In this document: positions 36,613-44,638 of the stretch, piece after piece | How the letters are laid out: each line of letters starts with the position of its first letter | Position numbering within the stretch: the first letter of the stretch is position 1 | DNA from: Desertivirga brevis | GTDB lineage: Bacteria > Bacteroidota > Bacteroidia > Sphingobacteriales > Sphingobacteriaceae | Assembly: GCF_017355835.1 (NCBI RefSeq) | Contig: NZ_JAFEWF010000001.1 | Coordinates: forward strand, 868,001-932,000 | DNA length: 64,000 nt | Reading direction: 5' to 3' | Made by a program: the position numbers and the translations under genes | The notes under the pieces: model-generated | Databases searched by the model: none | What the model was told of the DNA's origin: nothing | What the model saw: only the letters and a program-made list of their open reading frames with translations

Positions 36613-37374
36613 TTAAAAATTCACCACCGCTCCTCCGTCAACCGGAAGTACCACTCCCGTTATGTACCGGGCTGCTTTAGAGCATAAGAAAACCGTTGCG
36701 TTACCTATATCTTCAGGAGTACCAAAACCAGGCATTGAAATACGATTTATTATCTTTTCCTTCCTTGCAGGGTCCGCATTAATAGCATTCAAGAACATTG
36801 GAGATTCAATCCAACCCGGGGCAATGGTGTTCACCCGAACATTAAAGGGTGAATACTCCGTAACTAAATTATTCATCAGACCTGTTAATGCAGCCTTAGA
36901 GGTCCCGTAGGCTGCTACCCTATCGATACCGAAAATACCAGCCATAGACCCAATAAAAATAATAGATCCATCTTTACGATCCATCATCTTACGGGCACAC
37001 TCCCTAGTTAAAGAAAATACCGATAACAAGTTTGTCTGTAGGATCCCGGCAAACTCCTCATCAGTAGTATCCTTCGAGAACTTCTTCAAGTGGATCCCCG
37101 CATTGTTTACCAGGATATCAACTTCTCCATATTTTTGATTAATTTCCCCTATCAGCTCAGGAATAGCTGTTGTATTGGTAACATCAAAAACAAGGTAGCC
37201 TGCGTGTTGTCCTAACTCTCCAACGGCTTCCTGCAGTACAGCTTCCCTCCTTCCTGTGATCACAACCCTCGCTCCTGCTTCAATCAGAGCTTTACTTATA
37301 CCAAGTCCGATCCCCGTTCCCCCACCGGTGACCAGGGCTAGCTTTCCAGCTAATGAAAATGCGTCGTCTGCCAT
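36613..37374 (-). CDS. SDR-family oxidoreductase, probable acid-sugar dehydrogenase
   Basis: 253 residues, a classical short-chain dehydrogenase. TGGGTGIG (16-23) binds NAD(P), NNAG lies at 90-93, catalytic Ser143 follows, and Tyr156/Lys160 are in YGTSK. The C-terminus GVVLPVDGGAVV is typical. It starts 2 nt after the enolase-superfamily dehydratase stop codon, so the two form an operon. Sequence style resembles gluconate 5-dehydrogenase/KduD enzymes, which act on keto-deoxy sugar acids from pectin. The exact substrate is inferred from context only. Confidence 0.9.
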   Translation of the reverse strand: MADDAFSLAGKLALVTGGGTGIGLGISKALIEAGARVVITGRREAVLQEAVGELGQHAGYLVFDVTNTTAIPELIGEINQKYGEVDILVNNAGIHLKKFSKDTTDEEFAGILQTNLLSVFSLTRECARKMMDRKDGSIIFIGSMAGIFGIDRVAAYGTSKAALTGLMNNLVTEYSPFNVRVNTIAPGWIESPMFLNAINADPARKEKIINRISMPGFGTPEDIGNATVFLCSKAARYITGVVLPVDGGAVVNF

Positions 37375-37376
37375 TC

Positions 37377-38465
37377 CTATAACTTTATCTCATTTAGAAA
37401 TTCGTCCACGAAATTAAATCCCCAACCTGGTCCTTGGTGTGGATATGCAAAACCGTCCTTAACTAGCATTGGCTTATCGATAAGTGGATCTATCCAGTCG
37501 AAAGATTCCACTCCCACTCCATTAGGAATAGAACAAACCAACGGAACATCATAATCCTTATAATAGTGAGGAAGCACGGGAATATGATAAGAATTGGCAA
37601 GGGCAGCGCTTTCCCGCCATTCTTCAACGCTTCCAATCCTCAATAGGTCGGGTTGCCATATATCTAAGGCATTCCTTTGCAATAATTGAAGTAAGGGCAC
37701 TGTATCGTATTCCCGCTCTCCCATGGCAAGGGAAATTCCAGTTTGTTGTTTCAGCATACGATACCCTTCAAAATCCTGATGATGTATGGGCTCCTCAAAC
37801 CAGAAAATCTCCAATTCCTGCGCAGCCCTGGCAAGCTGAACCGCAGCCGGAACCGTCATTCCCTGATTGGCATCCATCATGATATTTATCTCAGTACCAA
37901 CAGCACTACGCACTGCTCTAAGACGTTCTAGATCCGTTTTCCAGTCGGGCGATCCTACCTTAATTTTTACCGCTTTGAATCCGCGTGAGGCGTAATCAGT
38001 AACCTCTTTTATTAACTCGTCAATGGTATATGAGATCCAGCCCCCACTACCATAAATATTACACTTATCTTTATAAGTACCCAGAAGTTTCCCGACTGGC
38101 TGGTTCAAATATTTGCCCCAGGCATCCCACATTGCGATATTAATAGCTGCTCTGGCCCATTTACTTACGCCCGAGTTCCCAAAGTATTCGGAGAGGTCGT
38201 CCAGCTTTTTCAAAACCTTTCCTGTTTCATTTGCAGCGTAGCCTTTTACATGTGGTAACAGATCTTTAAATGCCCCTGTTATAGCAGCGGGTGAATATTG
38301 GAAAGATAACAGATAAGACTCTCCTACTATCCCGTTCTCTAATTGCAGTCGTAAAACAAGAAAGGATATTTCGCTAAGTGTATGGGTTGCATCAGCAATT
38401 GGTTTCTTTAACTCGGCGGTTGCTTTATATAGTTTAAAATCTTTAATATTTATTGAAGAAGTCAT
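37377..38465 (-). CDS. Enolase-superfamily sugar-acid dehydratase (mandelate racemase-like)
   Basis: 362 residues with the capping domain (about 1-125) and a TIM barrel. Catalytic KIK (Lys167, Lys169), metal ligands Asp198 (MMDANQG), Glu224 (WFEEP) and Glu250 (MGERE), and His300 (LPHYYKDYD). This is the mandelate-racemase subgroup that includes galactonate, rhamnonate, fuconate and galactarate dehydratases. First gene of the operon with the SDR and divergent from the XylR-type regulator. Dehydration of an acid sugar released from plant polysaccharide is likely; which one is unclear. Confidence 0.88.
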   Translation of the reverse strand: MTSSINIKDFKLYKATAELKKPIADATHTLSEISFLVLRLQLENGIVGESYLLSFQYSPAAITGAFKDLLPHVKGYAANETGKVLKKLDDLSEYFGNSGVSKWARAAINIAMWDAWGKYLNQPVGKLLGTYKDKCNIYGSGGWISYTIDELIKEVTDYASRGFKAVKIKVGSPDWKTDLERLRAVRSAVGTEINIMMDANQGMTVPAAVQLARAAQELEIFWFEEPIHHQDFEGYRMLKQQTGISLAMGEREYDTVPLLQLLQRNALDIWQPDLLRIGSVEEWRESAALANSYHIPVLPHYYKDYDVPLVCSIPNGVGVESFDWIDPLIDKPMLVKDGFAYPHQGPGWGFNFVDEFLNEIKL

Positions 38466-38469
38466 ACTC

Positions 38470-38477
38470 CAAAAATA
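38470..38477 (-). promoter_or_regulatory. -7 box of dehydratase operon
   Basis: Minus-strand TATTTTTG (TANNTTTG), 4 nt before the ATG at 38465. Confidence 0.5.
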
Positions 38478-38498
38478 ATTGCCGCTCTAACTTTCTCT

Positions 38499-38516
38499 TT
38501 AGCCTTTTTTGGCTAA
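38499..38516. promoter_or_regulatory. Inverted repeat, possible regulator operator
   Basis: TTAGCC-TTTTTT-GGCTAA, perfect 6+6+6, in the 77-bp gap between the divergent dehydratase and XylR-type regulator genes. The position suits an operator for both promoters. Confidence 0.4.
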
Positions 38517-38542
38517 TTTATCGCCAATTATTACCGCTAGCA

Positions 38543-39694
38543 ATGAGGCAAAGAAAAAAGGTTTTTGTGCATCTTGATTCAGGCAGAGGTTATAGTCGTG
38601 ATATCTTAAAAGGAATTTATGATTATAATAACCAGCTAAGTCATTGGGACATCGTATTTGAACCAGCTTATTTTCTCAGGAGCGATAGCAAGAGGAACAA
38701 CCTTAGTATTATCAACACGATCAAACCGGATGCATGTATCCTTGAATTTTCGGACAACATTCCTGAATTGATAAAAATGGGAATACCCGTTATCCAGGTT
38801 ACCTCGGTTAATCATGTTCCTGGTGTTCCTTACGTTTCAGGCAATTACGAATCAGACGGGAAACTAGCAGCAGAATATTTTAGAAGAAAGGGATTCAGAC
38901 ATTTAGCATTCTTTGGATTAAGGAACTTACGCTGGTCTGAAACGCGTTTGGAAAGCTTTAAAAAACATATCGGGCTAGCTGAGGAAACATTACATACCTA
39001 TTTACTGGAGGGCAACGAAGTGGATGTATTATCAAACAATTTTGAAAGGCTGGCTTTATGGCTAAAAGAACTCCCAAAGCCAGTAGGGATCTTATGTTGT
39101 AATGATAATTTTGGCCAAATCTTAATCAACTCCAGCTCTATTGCCGACTTGAAAGTCCCGCATGAAGTAGCAGTTCTGGGAATTGATAATGATGAGCTGC
39201 TCTGTAACATCACTTATCCTAATCTTTCCAGTATTATCCGTAATCATCATAAAATAGCTTTTGACATATGCAACTTACTTGAAGAGATGATGGAAGGCAA
39301 GGACTGTTCCGATAGAATAATTCCAGCAGAAGCCCTTGATGTTTTTGAACGTAGTTCGAGTGATACAATTGCCTCTCAAGATCCTGACGTTTCTCAGGCT
39401 ATTAACTTCATCTTAGAAAACCTTCGTTCCCCTTTGACTGTCTCCGACGTTGCTTCTCATTGCAAAGTGCCATCAAGGATATTAAACAAAAAATTCAGGG
39501 ATCTAACAGGATATTCAGTTCATCAGGAAATACAGCTAAGGAAACTTAACCAGTTCAAACGCATGCTGGAATCAAAAAAGACCATTAAGGAAATTGCGTT
39601 TGAACTGGGATTCGAAGACGCCAGTCATATTAGTCGTTGGTTTGCTAACCTGGAAGGAACAACACCTTTAATCTGGAAGAAAAAGTTCCTATAA
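38543..39694 (+). CDS. XylR-type transcriptional regulator (LacI-like sensor + AraC HTH)
   Basis: 383 residues from the ATG at 38543; the frame is open 30 codons upstream, but that would cover the dehydratase promoter. Residues about 1-270 are a periplasmic-binding-protein-like sugar sensor (FVHLDSGRGYSRDILKGI at the N-terminus, GNYESDGKLAAEYFRRKG, CCNDNFGQ). Residues about 280-383 are an AraC-type HTH pair (TVSDVASHCKVP and TIKEIAFELGFEDASHISRWF). It should bind sugar and DNA in the cytoplasm. Divergent from the dehydratase-SDR operon, which is its likely target. Confidence 0.92.
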   Translation: MRQRKKVFVHLDSGRGYSRDILKGIYDYNNQLSHWDIVFEPAYFLRSDSKRNNLSIINTIKPDACILEFSDNIPELIKMGIPVIQVTSVNHVPGVPYVSGNYESDGKLAAEYFRRKGFRHLAFFGLRNLRWSETRLESFKKHIGLAEETLHTYLLEGNEVDVLSNNFERLALWLKELPKPVGILCCNDNFGQILINSSSIADLKVPHEVAVLGIDNDELLCNITYPNLSSIIRNHHKIAFDICNLLEEMMEGKDCSDRIIPAEALDVFERSSSDTIASQDPDVSQAINFILENLRSPLTVSDVASHCKVPSRILNKKFRDLTGYSVHQEIQLRKLNQFKRMLESKKTIKEIAFELGFEDASHISRWFANLEGTTPLIWKKKFL

Positions 39695-39701
39695 AATATT
39701 G

Positions 39702-40919
39702 TCAGGCCATCAAGGCTTCTTCTTCCAATTCTTTTGGAGCTTGGCCTGTATATAGTTTTCGATATAGAAAATGAACCAGAGCAGCTGCAATGCTAAATCC
39801 TATTCCTACTAATAAAACGCCGTTCCATTGCCATTGCTGCCAGGCTAGTCCGGCTAGATAAGTTCCTGTGGATCCTCCTATAAAATAAGTAGTCATGTAA
39901 ACCGTATTTAAACGGTTATTTGCGTGGGGATGCAAGGAGAAAATCGAGGACTGGTTCATAATATGAAGGGCTTGCATGGCAACATCCAGTACCACTACGC
40001 CAATGATCAATCCTAGATAAGTGCTACCTCCCGCCCAAAGAGCTCCCCAGGAACCCAGAAAAACAGCTAATAGTATCCAGGTGAGTTTATTATAAGGAAT
40101 AGTTTTGGCCAGCTTACCAGTAAAAGCAGCCATCAGGGCACCCAGGATTCCGAGAAAGCCAAAAGATCCGGCTACTGCACTACCTGCATTGAAAGGAGGC
40201 AATTCGAGATGAAATACCAAAGAAGTCCAGAATGCACTAAAGGAAGCAAATAAAAATGCTCCCCTGAATGAAGCCGCCTGAAGCGCCGGCTCTGTTTTAG
40301 CATAGTGCCATACAGATTTCATAAGCTCTTTGTACGTACCTTTGTATTGAGGAAGCACTTCAGGTAACTTCCATGAGATGAAAATCCATAGCAGCACCAT
40401 TATTCCTGCAGCTATAAAGAACATACTTCTCCAACCCCAGATATTACCAACATAGCCACTCAAAATCCTGGAACCAAGAATTCCTACTAAGAGTCCGCTC
40501 ATTACTAAACCAATGGAGTGGGTGCGTTTTTCAGGATGAGAAAGACTTGCTGCCATGGGAATGAATAATTGGGGTACCACCGAAGTTAAGCCCGTCAGGA
40601 AACAGAATACGTATAATAGCGATAGGGATGGACTCAAGGCCATTCCTAGTACGGCTGCGAGTATAAGAGCAAAGTCGATCACGATGAGCCTTTTGCGTTT
40701 AACCAAATCACCAAGAGGTACTATGATCAGCAGGCCAAGCGCATAGCCCATTTGAGTAAACATTGGAATTTTACTTACGCTTGCATCAGACACATTGAAG
40801 TCCTTTGCCATCAAAGAAAGTAAGGGCTGATTATAATAGTTATTAGCAACTACCAGGCCTGAAGAAATAGCCATCAGCCATAGTACAGCCGGCGTTAACG
40901 TTTTTTTATGTTGATCCAT
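39702..40919 (-). CDS. MFS transporter
   Basis: 405 residues from the ATG at 40919; an upstream TTG at 40928 is less likely. About 12 membrane helices. Motif A-like PLGDLVKRKRLIVIDF lies between helices 2 and 3. The N-terminal NNYYNQPLLSLMAKDF block is typical of the YgaY/YwoG group of DHA1 exporters. The substrate is unknown. It lies 154 bp downstream of a Crp/Fnr regulator gene on the same strand. It is convergent with the XylR-type gene, 7 bp apart. Confidence 0.88.
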   Translation of the reverse strand: MDQHKKTLTPAVLWLMAISSGLVVANNYYNQPLLSLMAKDFNVSDASVSKIPMFTQMGYALGLLIIVPLGDLVKRKRLIVIDFALILAAVLGMALSPSLSLLYVFCFLTGLTSVVPQLFIPMAASLSHPEKRTHSIGLVMSGLLVGILGSRILSGYVGNIWGWRSMFFIAAGIMVLLWIFISWKLPEVLPQYKGTYKELMKSVWHYAKTEPALQAASFRGAFLFASFSAFWTSLVFHLELPPFNAGSAVAGSFGFLGILGALMAAFTGKLAKTIPYNKLTWILLAVFLGSWGALWAGGSTYLGLIIGVVVLDVAMQALHIMNQSSIFSLHPHANNRLNTVYMTTYFIGGSTGTYLAGLAWQQWQWNGVLLVGIGFSIAAALVHFLYRKLYTGQAPKELEEEALMA

Positions 40920-41073
40920 GATTGCCAATTTTATGCAGACTTATAATGAAGCCTGCTCTGTTTGTAATGTTTTAAATTATCGTAGCTACAACACAAAATT
41001 GCATATGAGAGATTGAATTACTCATGATCTGGATTAAGAAATGAAGTTGATCTGGTTCAACTTTTTGGGAAGA

Positions 41074-41664
41074 TCACTTATTCTTTGCAAGCCTTCTTTT
41101 GCGCAACCGGGAAAGGTATTCGGTGGTCATACCTAAAAAAGAAGCAAGTGCATACTGAGGTACTCGTTGGGCAAGAACCGGATAATTGCTCAGAAATGCC
41201 TGATATCGCTGCTCCGCCGTTAAGGTAAGATTGCTGATCACTCTCCGCTGCTGGTAGGCTAATCCCCGCTCCGCGATCTTGCGAAAGAAGGTTTCGAACT
41301 TTGGGTTCATCTTTTTTAGGGATTGCTCCTTCTCAAAATCCAGAGATAAGGCGGCACTGTCTTCCAACGCGACGACGAACATGGTGGCATTCTGTTGATA
41401 CAGGTAGGCGTTATAATCTGTTATCCACCAATCGTCTATGGCAAAAGAAATGGTGTGGTCCTGCCCCTCACCTGTTACAACATAGGCCCTAAAGGCACCC
41501 TTCAATACGTAAAATCTATTCAGAACCGGAAAATCTGGTTGAACAATAAACTGGCGTTTTTTGATGAATACTTTTTTAAAGGCAGCAGCAAAGACAGAAG
41601 CTTCATCTTCGTTTATATCAACAAATCTTCTAAGGTAATCTATTATTGCACTTTCTTCAGTCAT
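41074..41664 (-). CDS. Crp/Fnr-family transcriptional regulator
   Basis: 196 residues. A cNMP-binding-like beta roll (KRQFIVQPDFPVLNRFYVLKG, in part) is followed by the C-helix and an HTH with VPQYALASFLGMTTEYLSRLRKR. It belongs to the same Bacteroidota subgroup as the regulator at 4474: similar length, DDWWITD versus EDWWISD, and RVPQ before the HTH. It is upstream of, and co-directional with, the MFS gene, which it may control. The effector is unknown. Confidence 0.88.
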   Translation of the reverse strand: MTEESAIIDYLRRFVDINEDEASVFAAAFKKVFIKKRQFIVQPDFPVLNRFYVLKGAFRAYVVTGEGQDHTISFAIDDWWITDYNAYLYQQNATMFVVALEDSAALSLDFEKEQSLKKMNPKFETFFRKIAERGLAYQQRRVISNLTLTAEQRYQAFLSNYPVLAQRVPQYALASFLGMTTEYLSRLRKRRLAKNK

Positions 41665-41878
41665 GATGCTTTAAGGTGCAATAATATTAATGTTTTGCTT
41701 ATTAAGAAAGACTTAATAAACTATTAAGGCAGTAAGATTTTGTCCATTATTACTGAATAATAAGCAGAAATGCCGTTTCCCTATCAACATATTAATAGAA
41801 TTAGCACGCCGCGAGATTCCAAACAATTTTAGAAATTATTTGTAGTAAAAATTCGACACACACATCAAAACCACACTG

Positions 41879-42970
41879 ATGAGATACATTTTCCTGGCAT
41901 TACTATTTACCTCGCATATTGTTATAGCACAGCATAAAGAAAAGAGCATTTCTGTAACTTGCTATGTTAACGCAGAACTTTATATGGATGCAGGAGTCAT
42001 TGCTTATGTTAGCGACAAATCGGGCAATATCTCCTGTCAGGGCCATTACGTAAATATCAGTAATAAAAGTGATAATTTATTTTATTACCTCGATGGCAAC
42101 CGTTGGGTAGCTCTAAAGCCAAAGACCAGAGCAGTATCATTTATGGGCGGCAGCATAAAATCAACCTCTGTAGTGAATATGAAGGTGAAATATATGCATG
42201 ATGCCTCAGGAGGTATTACCACTAAGATAAAAACAATAGACCTCCTTAACGCACAGGCGGACCGTGCAAAAGCACGTGGATTTGAAGATGATCAGCCGGT
42301 AACCCAAACAAGCAGAACAGGTCCACCAGTGACAACACGCGTTGAGACTGCAACGACACTTGTGCCGCAAAAATCTTCTCCGCCTAAAACGGAAACAAAA
42401 ACTCAAAAAGAGGCTACCGTAGCAAAAGCTCCAACAAGAACAACAAGCCAACCTGCAAAGCGGGTGCCGGTAGGAAAAAAACCAACTACCGCCAGAACAA
42501 CACCTAAAAGTACAAGTCGACCCGCAAGTGCAAGATCATACGCTGCAAAAAAACAAAGTTCAGCCTACCCACGTACATCTTCAAGAGATGCGCTTGGACT
42601 ACGAGTTGATTTCGGCACTGGCGCAACTGGGGTAGGTCCTAATTATAAACATTATTTCAGTAATAATCTGGCACTGGATGCTTCCCTTATTTTTTTTAAA
42701 GGAAAGGTTGCAAGTCTTGGAGGACAAATTGAGAAACATTTCCCGATTCCTTCCGACCCGGGTCTTAGTCTCTACGTTGGCGGAGGCCCGCAAATTCTAT
42801 TCGGACCCGATGATACAGCTATAGCTTTAGTTCCCGTTGGCGGTATAGAGTATAATATCCCTACTACTCCCCTAAATCTTAGTTTCGATTGGAGGCCAAG
42901 TCTTTTCTTGTCCCCTGAAACAGGTTCAGAAGCCGGAAGATTTGGATTCTCATTAAGAATGAGATTTTAA
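41879..42970 (+). CDS. Modular outer-membrane protein: N-domain, Lys/Thr/Pro linker, C-terminal barrel
   Basis: 363 residues. Signal peptide 1-17 (HIVIAQ). An N-terminal beta-rich domain of about 100 residues contains two Cys (SVTCYV, NISCQG) and no family was recognised. Residues about 140-235 are a disordered linker rich in Thr, Pro, Lys, Arg and Ser, reminiscent of envelope-spanning linkers. Residues about 238-363 form a small outer-membrane barrel (LGLRVDFGTGATGVGPNYKHYF, in part) ending in Phe. The order suggests a periplasmic or surface domain tethered to a barrel. A strong terminator follows. Confidence 0.75.
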   Translation: MRYIFLALLFTSHIVIAQHKEKSISVTCYVNAELYMDAGVIAYVSDKSGNISCQGHYVNISNKSDNLFYYLDGNRWVALKPKTRAVSFMGGSIKSTSVVNMKVKYMHDASGGITTKIKTIDLLNAQADRAKARGFEDDQPVTQTSRTGPPVTTRVETATTLVPQKSSPPKTETKTQKEATVAKAPTRTTSQPAKRVPVGKKPTTARTTPKSTSRPASARSYAAKKQSSAYPRTSSRDALGLRVDFGTGATGVGPNYKHYFSNNLALDASLIFFKGKVASLGGQIEKHFPIPSDPGLSLYVGGGPQILFGPDDTAIALVPVGGIEYNIPTTPLNLSFDWRPSLFLSPETGSEAGRFGFSLRMRF

Positions 42971-43029
42971 TTTATCCTTTTCCAGGGTCAAGTTAAAAAA
43001 ACAAGTGGTCAACCCAACGGGTTCCTTTG

Positions 43030-43063
43030 CCACTTCTGCTAAATCAGAAGTGGTATTTTTTTT
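43030..43063 (+). terminator. Terminator of modular OMP gene
   Basis: 9-bp perfect stem CCACTTCTG / CAGAAGTGG (43030-43038 and 43045-43053), then TATTTTTTTT. Confidence 0.9.
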
Positions 43064-43230
43064 ACGTCTATCTTTAGGAGGTATTGGAATTAAAATAGCA
43101 TTCAGTAAATAGCAGATTATGTAGACCACTACTATGATAAAATGCCGCATAATCTAGAGGCAGTTAAGGTTCTATATAGTAAAATACCAAAAAGACTGTC
43201 CGACTTAGTGCATCGCAGATGTTTAAAAAA

Positions 43231-43263
43231 TAAAAAGCCTGCAGCTATGAGAGCTACAGGCTT
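43231..43263 (-). terminator. Second minus-strand terminator downstream of rplT
   Basis: 12-bp stem with one G-U pair (43235-43246 with 43252-43263), followed on the minus strand by TTTTTATTTTTT. It lies about 100 nt beyond the rplT terminator with no gene between. Confidence 0.7.
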
Positions 43264-43363
43264 AACCTAAACCTTATCACAATTAGTTACAATATTAGAA
43301 CCCGAAGATGAAGAAAACATGAATTTTTCAGAAAAACTTTCACGGACAAAAATTTTGGCCATA

Positions 43364-43398
43364 AAAAAAGGGAACAACTTTTCAGCGTTCCCTTTTTT
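43364..43398 (-). terminator. Terminator of thrS-infC-rpmI-rplT operon
   Basis: 12-bp stem AAAAAAGGGAAC / GTTCCCTTTTTT with an 11-nt loop; T-run supplied by the descending arm on the minus strand. Confidence 0.82.
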
Positions 43399-43414
43399 AA
43401 TAATTTATCTTGAT

Positions 43415-43759
43415 CTATTTTACTGAATCAACGATTGCTTTGAAAGCATCTGGCTCGTTAAGTGCTAAGTCAGCTAAAACCTTACGGTTTAAAGTGATTC
43501 CTTTTGCAGATAATTTACCGATCAATTGAGAGTAAGATAAACCGTTGTGACGAGCTGCAGCGTTGATACGCTGAATCCATAGTGCTCTGAATTCTCTCTT
43601 TTTGGTTTTACGGTCACGGTAAGCATATTGCAAACCTTTTTCTACCGTGTTTTTAGCAATAGTATAAACCTTGCTTCTTGATCCCCAATAGCCTTTAGCT
43701 AATTTTAAGATCTTTTTTCTTCTTCTTCTTGACGCTACTGCGTTTACCGAACGTGGCAT
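43415..43759 (-). CDS. rplT: 50S ribosomal protein L20
   Basis: 114 residues, normal length. The basic N-terminus [23 protein letters not shown] is the family signature (first part [16 protein letters not shown]), followed by [18 protein letters not shown] and the globular C-domain [20 protein letters not shown]. It binds 23S rRNA early in 50S assembly. In other bacteria L20 also represses its own operon by binding mRNA. Last gene of the operon; the 80-nt gap after rpmI could hold such a site, but no structure was identified. Confidence 0.98.
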   Translation of the reverse strand: MPRSVNAVASRRRRKKILKLAKGYWGSRSKVYTIAKNTVEKGLQYAYRDRKTKKREFRALWIQRINAAARHNGLSYSQLIGKLSAKGITLNRKVLADLALNEPDAFKAIVDSVK

Positions 43760-43839
43760 TTTTTACTTGTTTTGGCGGACGGCGTTGCGTTTTACAGCAA
43801 ACTTACTACCGAAGGCCGGGTTAAAACTTAATTAAACTA

Positions 43840-44040
43840 CTACTTACCAATGCAAAGCATACGTTTTACGTTACCTAAATCAGCATCAGCTACAAGGCTT
43901 GACTGACCTAAATTACGTTTACGCTTAGTTGACATCTTTGTTAAGATGTGACTCATGAACGCATTGTTCCTCTTGATTTTACCTGTTCCAGTAAGCTTGA
44001 AGCGCTTTTTAGCACTGGAATTGGTCTTCATTTTTGGCAT
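43840..44040 (-). CDS. rpmI: 50S ribosomal protein L35
   Basis: 66 residues, [20 protein letters not shown] at the start, then [17 protein letters not shown], the diagnostic L35 pattern. It lies 24 nt after infC and 80 nt before rplT in the conserved infC-rpmI-rplT order. Confidence 0.97.
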   Translation of the reverse strand: MPKMKTNSSAKKRFKLTGTGKIKRNNAFMSHILTKMSTKRKRNLGQSSLVADADLGNVKRMLCIGK

Positions 44041-44064
44041 AAACTATATATATTAACCTGTTAA

Positions 44065-44625
44065 TTATTTTTTAGTTCCTTTTGAGCCAACGATTAAAAA
44101 CATACGTTTACCCTCTAACTTTGGTAATTGCTCTACTTTACCTACTTCTTCCAACGCCTGTGCAAACTTCAAAAGAAGGATCTCTCCCTGCTCCTTGTAC
44201 ACAATTGCACGACCTTTGAAGTGTACGTAGGCCCTTACCTTTTCTCCAGCTTCAAGGAAACTGATAGCGTGTTTTAGTTTAAACTGAAAATCGTGGTCGT
44301 TCGTATTCGGTCCGAAACGAATCTCTTTGATTACAGTTTGCTTCGCATTCGACTTTATCTCCTTAAGCTTTTTCTTCTGCTCGTAGATAAATTTATTGTA
44401 GTCGATTACTTTACAAACCGGAGGACTAGCATTCGGTGAAATTTCTACCAGATCTAACTCCTGCTCGTCTGCAATTTTCAAAGCATCCTGCAAAGAGTAA
44501 ATCCCTGTTTCAACATTATCACCTACAAGACGAACTTGTTGTGCTCTGATGAATTGGTTTATGTTATGCTCAGCCTCCTTTTTCTTCATTGGAGGCCTTG
44601 AACCGCCTGGTCTTCCTAACGCCAA
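44065..44625 (-). CDS. infC: Translation initiation factor IF-3
   Basis: 186 residues if started at TTG 44625. N-domain motif NQFIRAQQVRLVGDNVE near 23-39, the SPNASPPVCKVIDY block, the Lys-rich linker EQKKKLKEIKSNAKQ and a C-domain with KEIRFGPNTNDHDF. IF-3 controls subunit dissociation and start-codon fidelity. The only in-frame ATG near the start is codon 13; a stop lies four codons upstream of the TTG. MALGRPGGSRPP resembles other Sphingobacteriaceae IF-3 starts, so a rare TTG start is favoured, consistent with the known use of non-ATG starts for IF-3 self-control. Confidence 0.95.
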   Translation of the reverse strand: MALGRPGGSRPPMKKKEAEHNINQFIRAQQVRLVGDNVETGIYSLQDALKIADEQELDLVEISPNASPPVCKVIDYNKFIYEQKKKLKEIKSNAKQTVIKEIRFGPNTNDHDFQFKLKHAISFLEAGEKVRAYVHFKGRAIVYKEQGEILLLKFAQALEEVGKVEQLPKLEGKRMFLIVGSKGTKK

Positions 44626-44638
44626 ATTATTAAATTAG

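Larger units (their letters stand above)
42971..43414. other. Intergenic region, 444 bp, three terminators
   Basis: Holds the plus-strand terminator of the OMP gene and two minus-strand hairpin terminators (43231-43263 and 43364-43398). No convincing gene; a 65-residue minus frame at 42953-43150 overlaps the plus terminator and is judged noise. Confidence 0.6.

Noticed and set aside
42953..43150. 65-residue minus-strand frame with a hydrophobic start
   Set aside because: It runs through the plus-strand terminator of the OMP gene and overlaps its 3' end; the middle is low-complexity and no promoter was seen.
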